Both the position numbers and the translations under genes were made by a program. The notes under the pieces were generated by a model that saw only the letters and a list, made by a program, of their open reading frames with translations, was not told the origin of the DNA and did not search any database. DNA of 64,000 nt from Phytophthora hibernalis (Eukaryota; Oomycota; Peronosporomycetes; Peronosporales; Peronosporaceae), in the NCBI GenBank assembly GCA_012656075.1, contig JAAKBF010000060.1:186001-250000 (forward strand). The letters run 5' to 3'. Positions 10,597 to 20,114 of this stretch are shown here, one piece after another (positions within the stretch are counted from its first letter, which is position 1; each line of letters starts with the position of its first letter).

Positions 10597-11516
10597 TGAC
10601 ATTGCAGGGTGCAGACATGGCGGGTCCGCGCCTCGCTCTTAGTCACGGCCGCAGAGGCACTTGATATTAGTACATTTTGCTGTTCGTTGAGGCACCACTT
10701 GCACCATGCACCACAGATGTACACTATTTTCGTTTTTCTTCTACGAAAATGCTACCGGTACATGAATGGTCGAGCAAGATGCGGATATCACCTGGCTGTT
10801 ACTCGGGAGGAGCTTAACGGTACGCGTATTGATTGTGTACGGAGTCTGCATGTAGAAACCGAATGAACAATTTTATCGAAATTTTTGTCAACACTTTTGC
10901 TAACAGTTACGAGGCCGCCAACGCACCACGCTTCCCGTGGTCCTCGATGACGATCTCCGAAACTTACCTGACAACTACCGACTCCGACGAACCGCTGACC
11001 TCTATCTATTACGCTGCCACGCTCAAGACCCGAAGGAATGGAGGAGACTAATCCAGTCCCTGCTTGCCTACACACCCTTAGAAGAGAGATCCGACGTATG
11101 CGAACGCTACACTAGCAAGGAGGCTCAACCAAATGACTCTAAACTAGCGTAATGAACGCGAGAACACGTTTACTACTTTTGCTAACAGGAAGATATTTGT
11201 GATTTGTGAAATGTTTTGTGACTCATTCAAATATTTTTGGTATTTGTGAAATGTATCTCATTTCGCAAATGACAAAATCACTCAAAAAGGAACCCTAACG
11301 CTTACTCCGAGTATTTCATTTTATTTTCTTGTTCTACTCACGTAGTATTGTGCTTTGCATATATTTTGGCAAAAGGCTCGATAAAAGTCTATTATATTAG
11401 ACCTGCCAACTCGATTTTATCCTAATTACGACTTTACTCCGAAGCGAAAGTGCAAGCTTAAAAGGCAGGTGCTAAACGCTAAAGCTCGATTTTAAAGTCT
11501 TGTTTACAGCCTGAAG
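10597..11516 (+). mobile_element. Central R segment (transposon-like remnant)
   Basis: About 920 bp repeated in the same orientation at 15993-16922. It begins with the tail common to all units (gttgacat-gcagggtgcag), then unique DNA. A short open stretch at 10915-11151 reads, in one frame, DDDLRNLPDNYRLRRTADL then KEWRRLIQSLL, which looks like the C-terminal end of a retroelement protein but is too short to class. The distal half (11190-11285) is AT-rich with tttgtgaaatg words, ending at acagcctgaa. The right copy has a 2-nt and an 8-nt insertion that disrupt parity. No intact transposase or reverse transcriptase is present. Confidence 0.6.
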
Positions 11517-12107
11517 TCCGTTCTTTTCGCTGTTTTGACAGTGGACGAATCCACGGCATTGCTGTAGTCGCCACCCGGTGCACATCGCAGCAGAACGTCT
11601 CGACAGACGGTATCTTGCAACGGCGCGTGCATTCCCTCGAGCACATCGGGCAACATGTAACGATAGTAACTTGCACCGAGGAGTGCAATACGAGAAGTGT
11701 TGTGCGTATGGAAGTCAATTTGACGGCCTCAAGCCGAACACTCTTGCTGCCGCGGGAGGGCTGGGTTGCCTTCTCGACACAGCTGGGCATCACGACAATT
11801 TAGTTTGATCAATCCATGTGGCGGACGAACGTGATGGTCATCTATCAACCCCGTATGTATGGATATCCGCCAGATAGGGTGATAACGATCTACGTTTACG
11901 CTCTCTCTTCTGCTGCTACACTGCTGCTGCTGCACCGTGCATCTGGCACTCCGGAGCAGGCGTCAACGGCAACGGATCTCAACGACAGGATTTGCCCCGG
12001 TGGCAATGTGCTGGTTGACCTGGTAGCTGACAGGTAGACTACCAGTTGCGTCTCGGCTTGGTGGCACCTCTGCAACGAGACCACCACCCGCGTCGCGCAC
12101 TCCCCAC

Positions 12108-12121
12108 CTCATTCTTCAATT
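12108..12121 (+). promoter_or_regulatory. Oomycete initiator-type core promoter of copy D
   Basis: ctcattcttcaatt, 74 bases before the ATG at 12195, followed by a CAACC-rich 5' leader. Confidence 0.6.
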
Positions 12122-12194
12122 CGCGCTCTCCACAGCAACCGAACCACCAACCACTCGGTCCACCAACCGATCAACGCAACAACCACTGCCGACC

Positions 12195-12980
12195 ATGGTC
12201 AACGCCTTCTCCATCTTCACTGTCGCGCTCGCCGCTGTGTCCGCCGTCGCCTCGGGCGCCTCCATGCGCTCGGAGGCGGCCGCCATGCCCGACGGATCGT
12301 GGCCCGCCAGCAAGGGCACCGTCTACTACAAGGAGCCGTACACGGTCAAGAAGGGCCAGACGTTCGACGGCGGCATGAAGACGTACGCGCGCTCGAACGT
12401 CAAGTGCGGCGGCCAGAAGGAGAGCGGGTGGCAGACCGCGGTGTTCATGGTGGAGCCCGGTGCCACGCTCAAGAACGTGATCATCGGCAAGGACCAAATG
12501 GAGGGCGTGCACTGCGAGCAGAGCGGCTGCACGATCCAGAACGTGTGGTGGGAGGACGTGTGCGAGGACGCACTGAGCATCAAGGGCGGCTCGGCCAGCA
12601 GCGTGACCAAGGTGATCGGCGGCGGCGCGCGCTCGGCCGACGACAAGGTCATTCAGCACAACGGCCTGGGCTCCGTCTCCATCGAGGGCTTCTACGCGCA
12701 GGACTTCGGCAAGCTCTACCGCTCGTGCGGTACGTGCGGCGGCAAGGCGCGCAAGGTGAGCCTCAAGAACGTGTACGCCGTGAACGGCAAGGTGAGCCTC
12801 GTGACGGTGAACAAGAACTGGGGCGACCAGGCCACGATCGACAACATCAAGATCAAGGGCAAGAAGGTGGACGTGTGCGCGTGGTCGGAGGGCTCCACGT
12901 CTGGCGAGCCCAAGAAGCTGGGTGCCGGTCCCTCGGGATCGCTCTGCAAGTACTCCACCAGCACCATCTCCTACGCGTAA
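12195..12980 (+). CDS. Secreted pectate lyase, family PL3 (copy D)
   Basis: Intact 261-aa copy on the plus strand, protein identical to copies A, C and E: signal peptide 1-22, PL3 core at 104-131 with the EDVCEDA calcium stretch, KLYRSCGTC further on, C-terminus ending STISYA. The start context is gaccATGG. Downstream DNA (13118-13378) contains an 86-codon hydrophobic open frame also present after every other copy; I treat it as 3' flank. Confidence 0.93.
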   Translation: MVNAFSIFTVALAAVSAVASGASMRSEAAAMPDGSWPASKGTVYYKEPYTVKKGQTFDGGMKTYARSNVKCGGQKESGWQTAVFMVEPGATLKNVIIGKDQMEGVHCEQSGCTIQNVWWEDVCEDALSIKGGSASSVTKVIGGGARSADDKVIQHNGLGSVSIEGFYAQDFGKLYRSCGTCGGKARKVSLKNVYAVNGKVSLVTVNKNWGDQATIDNIKIKGKKVDVCAWSEGSTSGEPKKLGAGPSGSLCKYSTSTISYA

Positions 12981-14791
12981 GCCGCCAGCTATATCGACAA
13001 ACTGACCCACTGCTGCTCCGTCTCAGTGTGAACGCTCGCACAAGTGGGTATGCGAGTGTTGTGTAGATAGATGTGTTCATCGGCGTAAATGTGTCGTCCC
13101 GAGTCGGAATTCAATAGATGTGTTTCCTCATCATTCCAGTGTTGCTATTCCATCATCGGTGCTCCATGTACATGTTTGCCTGCTTGATCTGCGTTGTTGT
13201 CTTCATTTGCACCATCGCAGCTAAATATGTTTTCTCACCATCTTATCAGGATGTGAACGCTCAGCTAGATCATCCAATTTTCGGACTTGTGGTTCATGGG
13301 GTGGTCGAGTTGACATCGCAGGGTGCAGACATGGCGGGTCCGCGCCTCGCCCTTAGTCACGGCCGCAGAGGCACTTGATATTAGTACATTTTGCTGTTCG
13401 CTGTGGCACCACTTGCACCATGCCCCACAGATGTACTCCAACTGCAAAATGCTACATGCTTCGACTCGGGTGTGGCCAAAGTATTGAGTTAGTACGGGTC
13501 TATAATAGCTAGAGATACTGCACCCGTATGTAGAAAGAAGAGAGACCGAAGGAACTCCGTAAAATCAACGCACGTCGGCCAAGATTTCATCCATGCGCGG
13601 GTTTTCAGTTGACTCGCAAGTCTCCGCTTGTGTTTTCGCGTCCGTGTTTACTACATGGTTCGAGTCACGTTTTGCGTCGGTGTTTACTACATGTAGCCCC
13701 ACATTGACCCTGGCAACGCGACCCTTTCACGGGGACCCGATGGATGTTACTGCTAGGTCATGAAGCTTCTAAGGCAAGTTGCCGTTTTCGCGTCGCACAT
13801 CGTAGCCCCAAAATGTCAATGTCATTTAGTATCGCTTAATCGATCGACCACCGCGTCAAATTAGTCTTCGAAGTAGTCTTTTGCAAATTAGTCACATTCA
13901 TTTTCGATCTAGTATTTGCGAATGCAGCAGGCAATCGTTCTACTGAAATATTCGCGCCGTGCGCTACCTAAATCGACAAGAAGCACTCAGTCAACCAACC
14001 TTGCAGCGCGCTCGCAACCAACCAGGTCATATCCAAGCATGCACACACTTGGCGCGTCTATAATTCAGCTGCTATTGCCGCAGGTCGATTGACCTGACGT
14101 GCGTGGAAACGAATTGAAGTGGGTCGTACATGCATACTGACTCAGACCTCAGCAAGGCTGACCGACCGAGTCGCAGCGATCGAGCGACGAGATTCCGCTG
14201 TCCGTTCTTTTCGCTGTTTTGACAGTGGACGAATCCACGGCATTGCTGTAGTCGCCACCCGGTGCACATCGCAGCAGAACGTCTCGACAGACGGTATCTT
14301 GCAACGGCGCGTGCATTCCCTCGAGCACATCGGGCAACATGTAACGATAGTAACTTGCACCGAGGAGTGCAATACGAGAAGTGTTGTGCGTATGGAAGTC
14401 AATTTGACGGCCTCAAGCCGAACACTCTTGCTGCCGCGGGAGGGCTGGGTTGCCTTCTCGACACAGCTGGGCATCACGACAATTTAGTTTGATCAATCCA
14501 TGTGGCGGACGAACGTGATGGTCATCTATCAACCCCGTATGTATGGATATCCGCCAGATAGGGTGATAACGATCTACGTTTACGCTCTCTCTTCTGCTGC
14601 TACACTGCTGCTGCTGCACCGTGCATCTGGCACTCCGGAGCAGGCGTCAACGGCAACGGATCTCAACGACAGGATTTGCCCCGGTGGCAATGTGCTGGTT
14701 GACCTGGTAGCTGACAGGTAGACTACCAGTTGCGTCTCGGCTTGGTGGCACCTCTGCAACGAGACCACCACCCGCGTCGCGCACTCCCCAC

Positions 14792-14805
14792 CTCATTCTT
14801 CAATT
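14792..14805 (+). promoter_or_regulatory. Oomycete initiator-type core promoter of copy E
   Basis: Same ctcattcttcaatt, 74 bases before the ATG at 14879. Confidence 0.6.
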
Positions 14806-14878
14806 CGCGCTCTCCACAGCAACCGAACCACCAACCACTCGGTCCACCAACCGATCAACGCAACAACCACTGCCGACC

Positions 14879-15664
14879 ATGGTCAACGCCTTCTCCATCT
14901 TCACTGTCGCGCTCGCCGCTGTGTCCGCCGTCGCCTCGGGCGCCTCCATGCGCTCGGAGGCGGCCGCCATGCCCGACGGATCGTGGCCCGCCAGCAAGGG
15001 CACCGTCTACTACAAGGAGCCGTACACGGTCAAGAAGGGCCAGACGTTCGACGGCGGCATGAAGACGTACGCGCGCTCGAACGTCAAGTGCGGCGGCCAG
15101 AAGGAGAGCGGGTGGCAGACCGCGGTGTTCATGGTGGAGCCCGGTGCCACGCTCAAGAACGTGATCATCGGCAAGGACCAAATGGAGGGCGTGCACTGCG
15201 AGCAGAGCGGCTGCACGATCCAGAACGTGTGGTGGGAGGACGTGTGCGAGGACGCACTGAGCATCAAGGGCGGCTCGGCCAGCAGCGTGACCAAGGTGAT
15301 CGGCGGCGGCGCGCGCTCGGCCGACGACAAGGTCATTCAGCACAACGGCCTGGGCTCCGTCTCCATCGAGGGCTTCTACGCGCAGGACTTCGGCAAGCTC
15401 TACCGCTCGTGCGGTACGTGCGGCGGCAAGGCGCGCAAGGTGAGCCTCAAGAACGTGTACGCCGTGAACGGCAAGGTGAGCCTCGTGACGGTGAACAAGA
15501 ACTGGGGCGACCAGGCCACGATCGACAACATCAAGATCAAGGGCAAGAAGGTGGACGTGTGCGCGTGGTCGGAGGGCTCCACGTCTGGCGAGCCCAAGAA
15601 GCTGGGTGCCGGTCCCTCGGGATCGCTCTGCAAGTACTCCACCAGCACCATCTCCTACGCGTAA
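14879..15664 (+). CDS. Secreted pectate lyase, family PL3 (copy E)
   Basis: Intact 261-aa copy, protein identical to A, C and D. Signal peptide 1-22 and the PL3 calcium-site and Arg motifs are as in the other copies. It is the rightmost copy and is followed directly by the right R segment. It is the only copy with a substitution just after the stop codon (ctactcc in place of ctgctcc at about 15698), so it is distinguishable at the DNA level. Confidence 0.93.
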   Translation: MVNAFSIFTVALAAVSAVASGASMRSEAAAMPDGSWPASKGTVYYKEPYTVKKGQTFDGGMKTYARSNVKCGGQKESGWQTAVFMVEPGATLKNVIIGKDQMEGVHCEQSGCTIQNVWWEDVCEDALSIKGGSASSVTKVIGGGARSADDKVIQHNGLGSVSIEGFYAQDFGKLYRSCGTCGGKARKVSLKNVYAVNGKVSLVTVNKNWGDQATIDNIKIKGKKVDVCAWSEGSTSGEPKKLGAGPSGSLCKYSTSTISYA

Positions 15665-15992
15665 GCCGCCAGCTATATCGACAAACTGACCCACTGCTAC
15701 TCCGTCTCAGTGTGAACGCTCGCACAAGTGGGTATGCGAGTGTTGTGTAGATAGATGTGTTCATCGGCGTAAATGTGTCGTCCCGAGTCGGAATTCAATA
15801 GATGTGTTTCCTCATCATTCCAGTGTTGCTATTCCATCATCGGTGCTCCATGTACATGTTTGCCTGCTTGATCTGCGTTGTTGTCTTCATTTGCACCATC
15901 GCAGCTAAATATGTTTTCTCACCATCTTATCAGGATGTGAACGCTCAGCTAGATCATCCAATTTTCGGACTTGTGGTTCATGGGGTGGTCGA

Positions 15993-16922
15993 GTTGACAT
16001 CGCAGGGTGCAGACATGGCGGGTCCGCGCCTCGCCCTTAGTCACGGCCGCAGAGGCACTTGATATTAGTACATTTTGCTGTTCGTTGAGGCACCACTTGC
16101 ACCATGCACCACAGATGTACACTATTTTCGTTTTCTTCTACGAAAATGCTACCGGTACATGAATGGTCGAGCAAGATGCGGATATCACCTGGCTGTTACT
16201 CGGGAGGAGCTTAACGGTACGCGTATTGATTGTGTACGGAGTCTGCATGTAGAAACCGAATGAACAATTTTATCGAAATTTTTGTCAACACTTTTGCTAA
16301 CAGTTACGAGGCCGCCAACGCACCACGCTTCCCGTGGTCCTCGATGACGATCTCCGAAACTTACCTGACAACTACCGACTCCGACGAACCGCTGACCTCT
16401 ATCTATTACGCTGCCACGCTCAAGACCCGAAGGAATGGAGGAGACTAATCCAGTCCCTGCTTGCCTACACACCCTTAGAAGAGAGAGATCCGACGTATGC
16501 GAACGCTACACTAGCAAGGAGGCTCAACCAAATGACTCTAAACTAGCGTAATGAACGCGAGAACACGTTTACTACTTTTGCTAACAGGAAGATATTTGTG
16601 ATTTGTGAAATGTTTTGTGACTCATTCAAATATTTTTGGTATTTGTGAAATGTATCTCATTTCGCAAATGACAAAATCACTCAAAAAGGAACCCTAACGC
16701 TTACTCCGAGTATTTCATTTTATTTTCTTGTTCTACTCACGTAGTATTGTGCTTTGCATATATTTTGGCAAAAGGCTCGATAAAAGTCTATTATATTAGA
16801 CCTGCCAACTCGATTTTATCCTAATTACGACTTTACTCCGAAGCGAAAGTGCAAGCTTAAAAGGCAGGTGCTAAACGCTAAAACTCGATTTTGAAGCACA
16901 GCCGTCTTGTTTACAGCCTGAA
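15993..16922 (+). mobile_element. Right R segment (transposon-like remnant)
   Basis: Direct repeat of the central R (10597-11516) with few differences: a GA insertion at about 16485, which changes the frame of the short protein-like stretch, and about 8 extra bases (cacagccg) near 16898. It shares the terminal cttgtttacagcctgaa and then leaves the amplicon. With the diverged inverted copy at 2985-3232, R-type sequence marks both outer borders and the centre of the amplicon. Confidence 0.6.
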
Positions 16923-17008
16923 ACGCAGTTCTGGGAGTGCAAAAGCGAGATCGTTGGGTGCATCGCAGCCTTTTGCACGTGGGGCTAATCGAAACTGATT
17001 TGCACAAA

Positions 17009-17033
17009 GTCTATTTTAGAGTCTAAAATAGAC
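17009..17033. repeat. Perfect 12-bp inverted repeat (hairpin)
   Basis: gtctattttaga, one G, then its exact reverse complement. It lies between the right R segment and the TIR element. No role is evident. Confidence 0.6.
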
Positions 17034-17062
17034 GGCAAAATAAATGCAAAGGACAATACATT

Positions 17063-17813
17063 AGGGGTTTCAAAGTAGCAAATTATTAGAAGAATTTTTG
17101 CTAATAATCAGGCTAATCGTTTACCATCCCGGAGGTTCTATCCGAACCTTGAAACGGGCTAAAGATCAGCCGGATCGCAACTTGATGCCAGCAAGCTGCC
17201 CGTGGACTCCGCCCACCCGTGGCGAGCAGCAAGCCACAAGAAGCGCAGGCTAGATATCAACTGAGAAACGCGAATGAACTACATGTAGCGATGCTTATTG
17301 ACATTTTAAACTACTACTGTATCACGCGCTTACTGCGAACAGGATAACCCCGTCAAACTCACTCAATACTACAGTACATCTCGATCAGTTGTAAAGCTGT
17401 ATCCCTGCATGCGGTCAAATGTAAAGTGGCACATGTACCTGCGGTATCCTTGCCGGTCTTGGTAATCTTCTTCGTATCGCTGCTACGACTCAAGACGGTA
17501 GCTCTTTCCCCCAGCAGCGATTCCCCAGCAGCTCTTCGTGCTTCTGCCGGGCGGCGGCAGCAACGTGAACGACTTGCTCGAAACAGCAGCGATGACGGTA
17601 ACTACCGTACTTACTTCTGCTGTTGGGCGGTGGCAGCGACGTGAACGACTCGGCGTGGGGGTGCTGTGTTTGGGGATGGTGGAGCCGCCGCCAGTCACCA
17701 AAAAATCTGTTTTGCAAAAATTAGGCAAACGATAAGCCCATCTTTGGTCTGATCTTTCCCGAATCTTGTGCGAAAAATAATTCTAATAATTTGCTACTTT
17801 GAAACCCCTATTT
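17063..17813. mobile_element. Non-autonomous DNA transposon-like element with terminal inverted repeats
   Basis: The left end aggggtttcaaagtagcaaa (continuing ttattagaa) recurs inverted at the right end (17778-17809), nearly perfect over about 30 bp. Flanks show a possible ATT duplication, too short to be decisive. The interior has no transposase. It contains an imperfect direct repeat (about 17540-17575 and 17617-17650: cttctgc-gggcgg-ggcagc-acgtgaacgac). The superfamily is undetermined. Confidence 0.6.
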
Positions 17814-18023
17814 TAATGTTTGTTTTTAGCGTCATGGGGGATAAAAACAGGCCATTAAAAACAAGGGCATTGGCCATTAAAGGAAAAGGTCGTTAAAAAC
17901 AGGGGCATTGGTCGATAAAAACGTCAAAGTTAATTTAGTAATTCCTGAAAAGAAAAAGTTGTTGAAAACACCAAAGACATTTGTAAATTACAGGTCAATA
18001 AAGCAGACTAAACCCCATTCGAC
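17814..18023. repeat. Short degenerate tandem repeats upstream of COMMD3
   Basis: From about 17840 to 17925 the words aaaaacaaggg/aaaaacagggg-cattgg recur at roughly 38-bp spacing, mixed with ccattaaa and gataaaaac. No gene was found in this stretch. Confidence 0.5.
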
Positions 18024-18826
18024 ATGGCCGGCGGATTCGCGGTCGATGCAGGCGCCTTCCTCGACGGCGACGCACGTGTGGTGCCCCTCAGCTCTCTCGC
18101 CCTCCTCTCCAGTCTCTCAGCTGCGTCTTTGGCGTCTCTAGCGAGCTCTGCGGCGTCTGAAATGACTGAGAACCTCCTGCACTCCCCGTGAGCCAAAACG
18201 CCTCCAATCTTCCGCCTCAGAGCGACCACGAGGCCTTCGCAGCCATGTGCGTCATCGTGGCGACTTGTGCTCGAGACGCTGGGGCTCGGACGCCGGCAGA
18301 ACGGCGGTGAGAGCTGCACAAATGGCAAAGATACAGTCAAATTATTTGACTTTACACTAAAGATTAAAATGAATATGTACAGACAGCAGCTCTACGCCCT
18401 TGGTGTCGAGGACGAAGAACTCCAGAAGAAGCTCCTGACGGTGTTGGCTGCCGTCGTGCCGAGTGTGGAGCTCGTGCTCGAAAATACGAGTTAGTTCAAC
18501 GCTGGTACATTTTTTCATGGTTTTGTTGGGGATCTAACTGCGTTGTTGGTTTTTCTACAGGTTTTGACTTTGCTCATATGGTGGACGTGTCCTGGAGACT
18601 GGACTACGTGCTGCGCTCGAGCAGTGCCGGCAGTGTTCACGAGCCGCTGTACTTCGTGCAATTGAAGCTGCAGTCGCCAAGTGCTGCGGACTCGGGGCTC
18701 CAGACGGTGGCGTTCTCGTGCTCGGTGGAGGAGCTGCGGTCGCTCGTGTATCGCATCCAGGAGGCTGCAAATGAGGTGGAGAAACTTGCGGTGGGGACGC
18801 CCTCACGGCTTCGAACGAGTGTGTGA
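18024..18826 (+). CDS. COMMD3: COMM domain-containing protein 3
   Basis: Three exons: 18024-18306, 18383-18489 and 18561-18826; introns of 76 and 71 nt start gtgaga and gttagt and end acag, with matching phases. The N-terminal half is helical (HN-type). The C-terminal COMM domain starts at MVDVSWRLDYVL and contains LYFVQLKLQ and the conserved FSCSVEELRSLVYRIQEA, matching COMMD3. COMMD proteins form the Commander ring with CCDC22/CCDC93, which works with retriever in endosomal recycling of membrane proteins. In exon 1 the frame breaks at the C-run 18184-18187; one extra C joins MTENLLHSP to SQNASNLPPQSDHEAFAAM. Convergent with enkurin, with a 143-bp gap. Confidence 0.85.
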
Positions 18827-18969
18827 GAGATCGGAGCAGGAGAGGTGCGAGTGGAAGCTTAATGTATTGTGGTGTCAAGTGGGCCTAGGGAAGACTATGG
18901 ACTGGCTGAACTGCTTGAACAATCGTCATGTTTTGTAGGAGGTGTGACGTCGTGGATAGACCAGAACAC

Positions 18970-19856
18970 TCAGTAGCGGTCGTTGTTCTGACTGACGACG
19001 ACGTGGCCCTTCTCGAGGAGCTGGATGTCTTTCTCCAGCTGTGTGAGCTCCTTCTCGAAGGTCTCTTTTCGCCGAACCTTGCCCAGTGTGTCGAAGACGA
19101 CGTTGTGGCACAGCTTTTGATACTTCGCGTTCACGTGATCCCACTTGGACTTGAGCGCGTCCACAAGCGCCAAACGTTCCCTCTCATCCATGGGATCAAC
19201 GCGGTCGCGACTGTCTTCCTCCATCAAGTTGTGATTTTGCCGCACGAACTCCTCGATCATGGAGTTCTCACGCTCGATCTCATCCTTCACCTGGTTCAAG
19301 TACCGCGGCACCTGGCCGTAGTCTTCCTTCTTCAAGTACTGCGGAGCCTCGCTTTTCACGCGAGCGCGATTGCCTGGCACAGCGAGGATCGTCTCGACAG
19401 CATTGGCTGTGACAAAGTTCTTGGCCGACTTGAGCCCCATGATAGGCTTGTCGTCCCTCTTCACTACAGGCGCTCTCGTCGGTCCGGAGTAATTGAACTT
19501 GCTCGCTGACATCACGAACAAGGTTATTCTACTTCACGATCACAGCAACTACATGTACTTGAGTAACACTCACGATTTTTGGAGACGACGGCGGAAGAAC
19601 TCCGCTCACCCTTCCGAACGAAAGACTTGGGGTCAGGCTGGGAGGGCAGACGGCCGAACCCTCGAGCACTAGCAGGTTTTCCGGTTTTCTGAGCCGTTCC
19701 TAGGTTTGCACCCTCCAGCTTGGTCGAACCGCGAACACCAAAGGTAGTTCCTGTTGGCTGCACATTCGGGTCGAACTTGGAACGGTATCGCTCGGGCTTG
19801 ACAGGCTCCACGTAAACTTTCGGGATCAAGTTGTAGATGCACTCGTCGCGCTGCAT
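18970..19856 (-). CDS. ENKUR: Enkurin, flagellar calmodulin-binding protein
   Basis: Two exons (19856-19574 and 19505-18970) separated by a 68-nt GT-AG intron. The N-terminal part is basic and low complexity. The C-terminal part holds the enkurin domain: YGQVPRYLNQVKDEIERE, then NLMEEDSRDRVDPMDERERL, then ALKSKWDHVNAKYQKL and a final coiled coil. In animals enkurin tethers signalling proteins to TRPC channels, and it is a microtubule inner protein of motile cilia. Its presence fits an organism with flagellate zoospores. Length about 272 aa, close to the family norm. No frame break. Confidence 0.88.
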
Positions 19857-20114
19857 GGTTGTGCTCAGGTCCTCCGGTCGCTTCGAAAGAGGTTGGCGAT
19901 GTCTTGGCTAGCTGGTAGCTTCAACGGCGAATGATGCGTCGGTGGAGCGTATTCGTTTCGGCTGCTGCACAATCCCGAGCTCGAATATCCTATCTTTGAC
20001 GTGCTTGCAACTTCTCAAGTCGTGTTGAGGTAAGGAAGACTACATTTAGCTTAGTTACAATTCCTGTAGACTGCTGAAGACAAGTTACGCTTCAGTTGGT
20101 ATGGCTCTACATAC

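Larger units (their letters stand above)
11517..13435 (+). repeat. Amplicon unit D, truncated at its left end (about 1919 bp)
   Basis: Inverted relative to A-C. It starts abruptly at gtccgttcttttcgctg, equivalent to 14200 in unit E, so about 0.7 kb of spacer is missing on this side too. Both units facing the central R are therefore shortened. Confidence 0.88.
13436..16119 (+). repeat. Amplicon unit E (2684 bp)
   Basis: Complete plus-strand unit following D head-to-tail. The D-E spacer carries private substitutions relative to A-B and B-C, for example ggggacccgatgg against gaggacccgatgg at about 13733, gtcatgaagc against gtcacgaagc, and cttaatcgat against cttagtcgat. A further one (ctgctactcc) lies just after the E stop codon. 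The unit tail merges into the right R segment. Confidence 0.9.

Noticed and set aside
3233..16119. Assembly artefact as the cause of the five repeats
   Set aside because: Copy-specific substitutions, indels and different junctions argue for real copies, although exact copy number still needs long reads.
18008..18340. Minus-strand 110-codon frame with helix-like LARDAKDAAERLERRAREL
   Set aside because: It is antisense to the COMMD3 first exon, whose HN/COMM match is specific.
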